Positions 60,209-64,000 of a DNA stretch of 64,000 nucleotides are shown here, in pieces. Made by a program: the position numbers and the translations under genes. Numbering within the stretch: position 1 is the first letter of the stretch; the number at the start of each line of letters is the position of its first letter. Origin of the DNA: Heterostelium multicystogenum (lineage: Eukaryota; Evosea; Eumycetozoa; Acytosteliales; Acytosteliaceae); NCBI GenBank assembly GCA_003667245.1, contig RCNN01000007.1, positions 62,001 to 126,000 on the forward strand, given 5' to 3'. The notes under the pieces were generated by a model. That model was not told where the DNA came from, made no database searches, and saw only the letters and a list, made by a program, of their open reading frames with translations.

Positions 60209-61196
60209 ATGGAGCAGCTAGAGAAGCCACAACAACAACAACAACAACAACACCATCATGATGACGTGCTCTACAAGAGACCTGCGAAAGTAGAGAAGAA
60301 ACTGGTGCATGTACCCGTTAGATCAGAGGGAAACCTCTACCAACTAGACGGATTCCTTTCGTACGTCGACAAAGAATACAATCATAATCACCAAACCAAT
60401 TGCGATCTCTCTGAATATGCAGTCGTCCTCACTCATCCACATCCAATGCTCGGTGGAAACTACAATAACAACGTCGTACTCGGAGTGTCGAGCTATATTA
60501 CTAATCACCTGCATATTCCTACGCTGTGCTTCAACTTCAGAGGCGTCGGTGAAAGTGAGGGCAAGGGAAGCTGGCGTGGATCATACGAGCGTGAAGATGT
60601 ATTGGCTGCAGTAAACTATCTCACGGAAAATGCACCAATCAATCCACGTCCTAATAAAATCATCATTGTTGGTTATTCATATGGCGCTGTCATTGGCTCC
60701 TCTGTGGCAGACAGTCACAAATCGATTGTAGGATACACATCAATCTCCTACCCATTTGGTCCACTAACCCTCATGCTTCTTGGACCCCTGTTAGAGCCAG
60801 CCAAATCAACCAAACCCAAACTATTTATTCAAGGAGACCGTGATAATTTACAGGAACCTCAAAATTCAAATCAAGGTAAACACAAACAGCACACATCCTC
60901 CTCAACAAAATTCATTCATTCATTCATACATATATTTAATCATTCGAGCTACGTTGCTACCTACATTTACAACTAACACTTATCCTATTTCTTAAAATTC
61001 CAACCAATTTAGAACAAGTGAATTCCCACAACCTACAGATGTCAGACTTTTCGAAAACGTGGACCATTTCTATGGAGGAAGAGAGAAATTGCTTGCCAAA
61101 GAAATATCCAAGTGGATACTGACAACTTTTTATAAACCAACCCAAAGAAAGCTAAAACTTGTTATTATTATAATAAAGAGTAATTCTCCAATATAA
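60209..61196 (+). CDS. alpha/beta hydrolase (two exons, one frame break)
   Basis: I choose the ATG at 60209 (MEQLEKPQQQ...), because the upstream open frame has no ATG. Exon 1 ends at 60875 and exon 2 is 61014-61196. Motifs in order: YAVVLTHPHPMLGGNYNNNV (oxyanion HPHP region), CFNFRGVGESEGKGSWRG, the nucleophile elbow IIIVGYSYGAVIGSS (Ser in GYSYG), SYPFGPLTLML, KLFIQGDRDN (catalytic Asp), and in exon 2 VRLFENVDHFYGGREKLLAK (catalytic His), KEISKWILTTF. To reach exon 2 in phase the frame must slip one base in GATAATTTACAGG (about 60843-60854), giving T-G-T-S-K-F-K-S-R instead of LQEPQNSN. This matches the small dienelactone-hydrolase/COG2945-like subgroup. The substrate is unknown. Confidence 0.82.
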
Positions 61197-61202
61197 ATAA
61201 TT

Positions 61203-61250
61203 ATATATATATGTGTGTGTGTGTGTGTATACGTGTATGTGTATAGGTGT
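61203..61250. repeat. (TA)n(TG)n microsatellite
   Basis: Alternating TA, TG and TGTA dinucleotides between the hydrolase stop and TMEM19. Confidence 0.85.
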
Positions 61251-61444
61251 GAGAGGAGATAAATGTTACCACTTAAATGATTAATTAAAAATTAATATTT
61301 AAAATAAAATCATGAATACAAACTATTTTTAGGTCAACTTGTGGTTGGCTTTGATTTATTATTGTAATATTCAAAATTAAGTTAAGATATCTTATTTGTA
61401 GAGTATAGTTAGTTAGTTTGTACATATAGACTCACTGTTAACTC

Positions 61445-62519
61445 ATGGGCAGAATTGAATTGCTAAGTGAAACTATCCTGTATAATGCATATCAGCATTC
61501 AAAGAGTAGGATATGGCTGTCGGTACTGATTGTCAGCTTCCTTGCATTCCATGGAATTAGAAAGAAGTCGTTGTCTGCAAGTGGCGCCCTGGCTGCATGG
61601 TGCGTCGGTGTTGCTACATGTCTCTCTAGCTGGGTATTCGCAGTTACCCTCCTGTCTTTCTATTTCTCATCGTCCTATCTCACCAAATATAAATCTTCAA
61701 TCAAGAAGAAAATTGAAGAAAATCATCTAAAAGGTAGATAGATCTCAAATCATCATACAGCAATGAAAGTCACAAAACAAGAATCATGAATATTAACATA
61801 ACTTGATTCAGGTGGACAAAGAAACTATGTACAGGTTCTTTCAAATAGTTTGAATGCGACTATTTGTGGAGTACTATTTCTGATGTTTGCATATGACCCA
61901 ACATGCACATTTATCAATTCTACATACAAGTTGGATGCATTTTTGATTTGTGCTGTTGTTGGTCACTATGCTGCTTGCAACGGAGACACATGGGCTTCGG
62001 AGCTAGGTGTCCTCAATAAAGATAAACCACTACTTGTCACAACTCTAAAGCCAGTACCTGCTGGAACCAACGGAGGTGTCAGCAAAACTGGATTCCTAGC
62101 ATCGATTGCAGGTGGAACTTTTATCGGAGTAGCATACTATTTAGTGACACCGCTATTCAATCACACAACACCATTGAAACCACAGTTTGCAGTTATCTTT
62201 TTAGGTACATTTGCAGGAGTATTTGGATCACTCGTAAGTACACTCAATATCACAATCAAAAATCAATCACTAATCATTAATCTATGTATTAATCATTCAA
62301 CATCAAATGCTACAGGTTGATTCATTGATGGGAGCAACATTGCAATACTCTGGATTCAATACAAAGAAGATGATTGTAACAAATAACGCGCCAACTAAAG
62401 ATGATAAGGATATAGTGCATATCTGTGGCATCGATCTATTAGATAACCATCAAGTTAATTTTCTCTCTTCTCTTTTTACATCAGCGATCTGTGGTTTGAT
62501 TGGTTGTTACCTCTTTTAA
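61445..62519 (+). CDS. tmem19: TMEM19 / DUF92-family multi-pass membrane protein (three exons)
   Basis: Exons 61445-61733, 61812-62233 and 62316-62519 give 304 residues, with donors GTAGAT and GTAAGT. Conserved signatures in order: KKSLSASGALAAWCVGVATC, LSFYFSSSYLTKYKS, GGQRNYVQVLSNS, HYAACNGDTWASELGVLN (the strongest family motif), LVTTLKPVPAGTNGGVSKTG, GGTFIGVAYYLVTPLF and, over the last junction, GSLVDSLMGATLQYSG, ending LLDNHQVNFLSSLFTS. There are about seven hydrophobic helices. Plant relatives (VTE6) are phytyl-phosphate kinases, and the eukaryotic TMEM19 function is not established. Both junctions are supported by the continuous family motifs. There is no frame break in this gene. Confidence 0.95.
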
Positions 62520-63036
62520 AAAAAACAATACAATAATCTTACACACAAAAACTCAATAAAAAATAAAAAAAAGTAAAATCCAAAAAAAAAAAAAAATAGT
62601 TCTCATCATTAGACCGTTGGTTGATCGTTCAGATGAGACACAACTTTTTTCACACACTAAAAACAACTATTTTTTAGGTTAAAATTTTGTTGTGATTGTT
62701 TTTTAAGCTAGACTATTTTTGTTATTAGGTATTATTGTTTGTTTGCAAAAGTTCCCTAAATAATAATAATAATAGTAGTATTAGTAATAATAAAAATAAT
62801 CATCAGTGAAACTACAATCAATCATAAGTGATAGTATAGTAGCAAACAAAATCAATCATTGTAACATTAGATCAATCTAAATAAATTGTAATAGTAATAA
62901 TAATTTTAAAATCTCATATCTTAGATATATCTTGACATATATCTTGATCAAAAATCAAATCACATCCGACCAAATAAAAGTAAATAAATTTCAATCATAT
63001 AATCAATTATATAGAATAGGAAAACAGCTCTAAAAG
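62520..63036. other. intergenic, AT-rich
   Basis: 3' end of TMEM19 (with A-runs at 62519-62600) and promoter of the CH-domain gene. AAT/TAG repeats lie at about 62759-62800. Confidence 0.5.
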
Positions 63037-64000
63037 ATGAGTGAAGATTGGTCCACAGATCTCCAAAAGAAGGTGTATGTATTAGGAAGGATGTTGTTGG
63101 AGAAGAATCTTTGAATTTTGATTATTGATTGATTGATCAATCTACCCGTAATATTATGGCGTGATTCAAACTATAGCTACTCAATATGGGCAAACAATAT
63201 ATTGAACAACAGAAATATGGTGGTTACAGATATAGTTGATGACCTGAAGGATGGTGTGCTGCTCATTAATCTGATGGAAATTCTCACCAATGAAAAGTTT
63301 GACAACTACCATATTTCAAAGCCAAAAAACAGATTACAACAGCTGTCGAATGTGCAGATTGCACTGTCGGCCATTGAGCGATGGGGCATCAACCTCGTCA
63401 ATCTCAGACCAGAGAACTTGGTCGACAGAAACAGCAAGATGATCCTGGCACTGGTGTGGCGAATCATCTCGAAATTCCATATTCAGCAGTTTCTCAATGA
63501 GGAAGACTTGGATCCAGAGTTTAGTATCGCTGACGACCTGTCCAGCTCGTCCGCTGGATCGAAAGGTAGCAACAACCCACTATATAAAACAAATTCGCGT
63601 GGATCGAGTAATTTGGCTAATTTCATGAAGACACCCAGAGAGGCACTTCTCCGCTGGTGTCGACGCGAGCTCGAGCCCTACTCACTGATTCAACCAATCA
63701 CCAACTTTACAAAATCATTCCAAAATCCACAGGTTTTCTACGCACTCGTACACAGACAAGCTCCAACATCGATTGACCTCAATGAGCTGGAGGCGATGGA
63801 CGATCTCAGTGGTTTGAAGCGTTGCTTTGAAATTGCAGAGAAGGCACTTAATATTCCTTCAATGCTGATTCCGCAGTCGATCATTGATGGTCAGATGGAC
63901 GAATCGTGTACAATGACATATGTAGCATACTACTTGAATCTTCAGAGAAATGGTGGAAATCTCGTACCTGTCCCATCGATGCCAAACTCTGCACGTGGAC
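63037..64000 (+). CDS. tandem calponin-homology actin-binding protein, N-terminal part
   Basis: Exon 1 (63037-63074) encodes MSEDWSTDLQKK plus GT. The intron is GTATGT...CTATAG and exon 2 opens at 63177 as VYSIWANNILNNRNMV. It stays open to the window end. CH1: DDLKDGVLLINLMEILTNEK, RLQQLSNVQIALSAIERWG, NLRPENLVDRNSKMILALVW. A Ser/Asn linker follows (DLSSSSAGSKGSNNPLYK). CH2: TPREALLRWCRRELEPYS, FTKSFQNPQVFYALVHRQAP, LNIPSMLIPQSIIDGQ, TMTYVAYYLNLQ. The order matches type-1/type-2 CH pairs that bind F-actin in filamin, alpha-actinin and related proteins. The LQKKVYSIWANN start resembles dictyostelid filamin (ABP-120). What follows CH2 is outside the window, so the class is undecided. The elongated inter-CH linker is unusual. 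Confidence 0.85.

Noticed and set aside
1..64000. CRISPR arrays, bacterial operons or insertion sequences
   Set aside because: No regularly spaced repeats, no Shine-Dalgarno organisation and no transposase-like ORFs were seen; the DNA is clearly eukaryotic.

Overview
The window looks like nuclear DNA of a social amoeba (Dictyostelia). It is very AT-rich. Intergenic DNA is almost pure A/T with homopolymer runs, GT-AG introns are short (about 55-190 bases), and proteins carry poly-Asn, poly-Gln, Ser and Glu tracts. It encodes a cortexillin-type actin bundler, Kelch/coiled-coil proteins, the dictyostelid 'IF..V..IH' N-terminal motif and many conserved eukaryotic single-copy genes. I cannot name the species.

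Layout. 0-10 kb: the 5' end of an IF..V-family gene (-), a Cys-rich GPI-type secreted protein (-), a one-pass membrane protein (-), a Maf/HAM1-like nucleotide pyrophosphatase (-), a multi-pass membrane protein (-), an unrecognised helical protein (-) and the proteasome deubiquitinase UCHL5/UCH37 (+). 10.6-17.6 kb: Integrator subunit 1 (+). 18.7-20.9 kb: a coiled-coil plus Kelch protein (+). 22.5-27.7 kb: a tandem pair of paralogous bZIP factors (+). 28-30.1 kb: gene relics (LysM and Kelch fragments). 30.5-37.3 kb: a cortexillin-like protein (-), the ER contact-site protein VAP (+), a small hydrophobic ORF (+) and a probably highly expressed secreted protein (+). 37.8-40.3 kb: a Ser/Asn-rich unknown (-). 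40.3-44.8 kb: a 4.6-kb gene desert. 45-50.3 kb: UTP14 (-) and SNF5/SMARCB1 (+), divergent over 254 bases. 50.6-52.0 kb: three tandem micro-genes (43-59 aa) with coding first exons of only 4-13 bases. 52.1-60 kb: a CLU-domain/LRR giant (-) and the mitochondrial protein NCA2 (-). 60.2-64 kb: an alpha/beta hydrolase (+), TMEM19 (+) and the start of a tandem-CH actin-binding protein (+, runs off the end).

Many otherwise good genes change reading frame without a plausible intron: INTS1, the Kelch gene, the first bZIP, CLU/LRR, NCA2, VAP and the hydrolase. Neighbours such as UCHL5, UTP14, SNF5, cortexillin, TMEM19 and the second bZIP are clean. Conserved family sequence resumes immediately after each shift, often at homopolymers, so I read most shifts as single-base errors in the assembly rather than pseudogenes.

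The most novel item is the micro-gene cluster at 50.6-52.0 kb. It encodes three tiny Pro/Gly-rich proteins sharing an internal Arg-Pro-Gly and a C-terminal Gly/Asn-Trp motif. They are built on micro-exons and would be missed by standard gene finders. The second is the bZIP pair, whose C-terminal regions resemble the DOG1 region of plant TGA factors.
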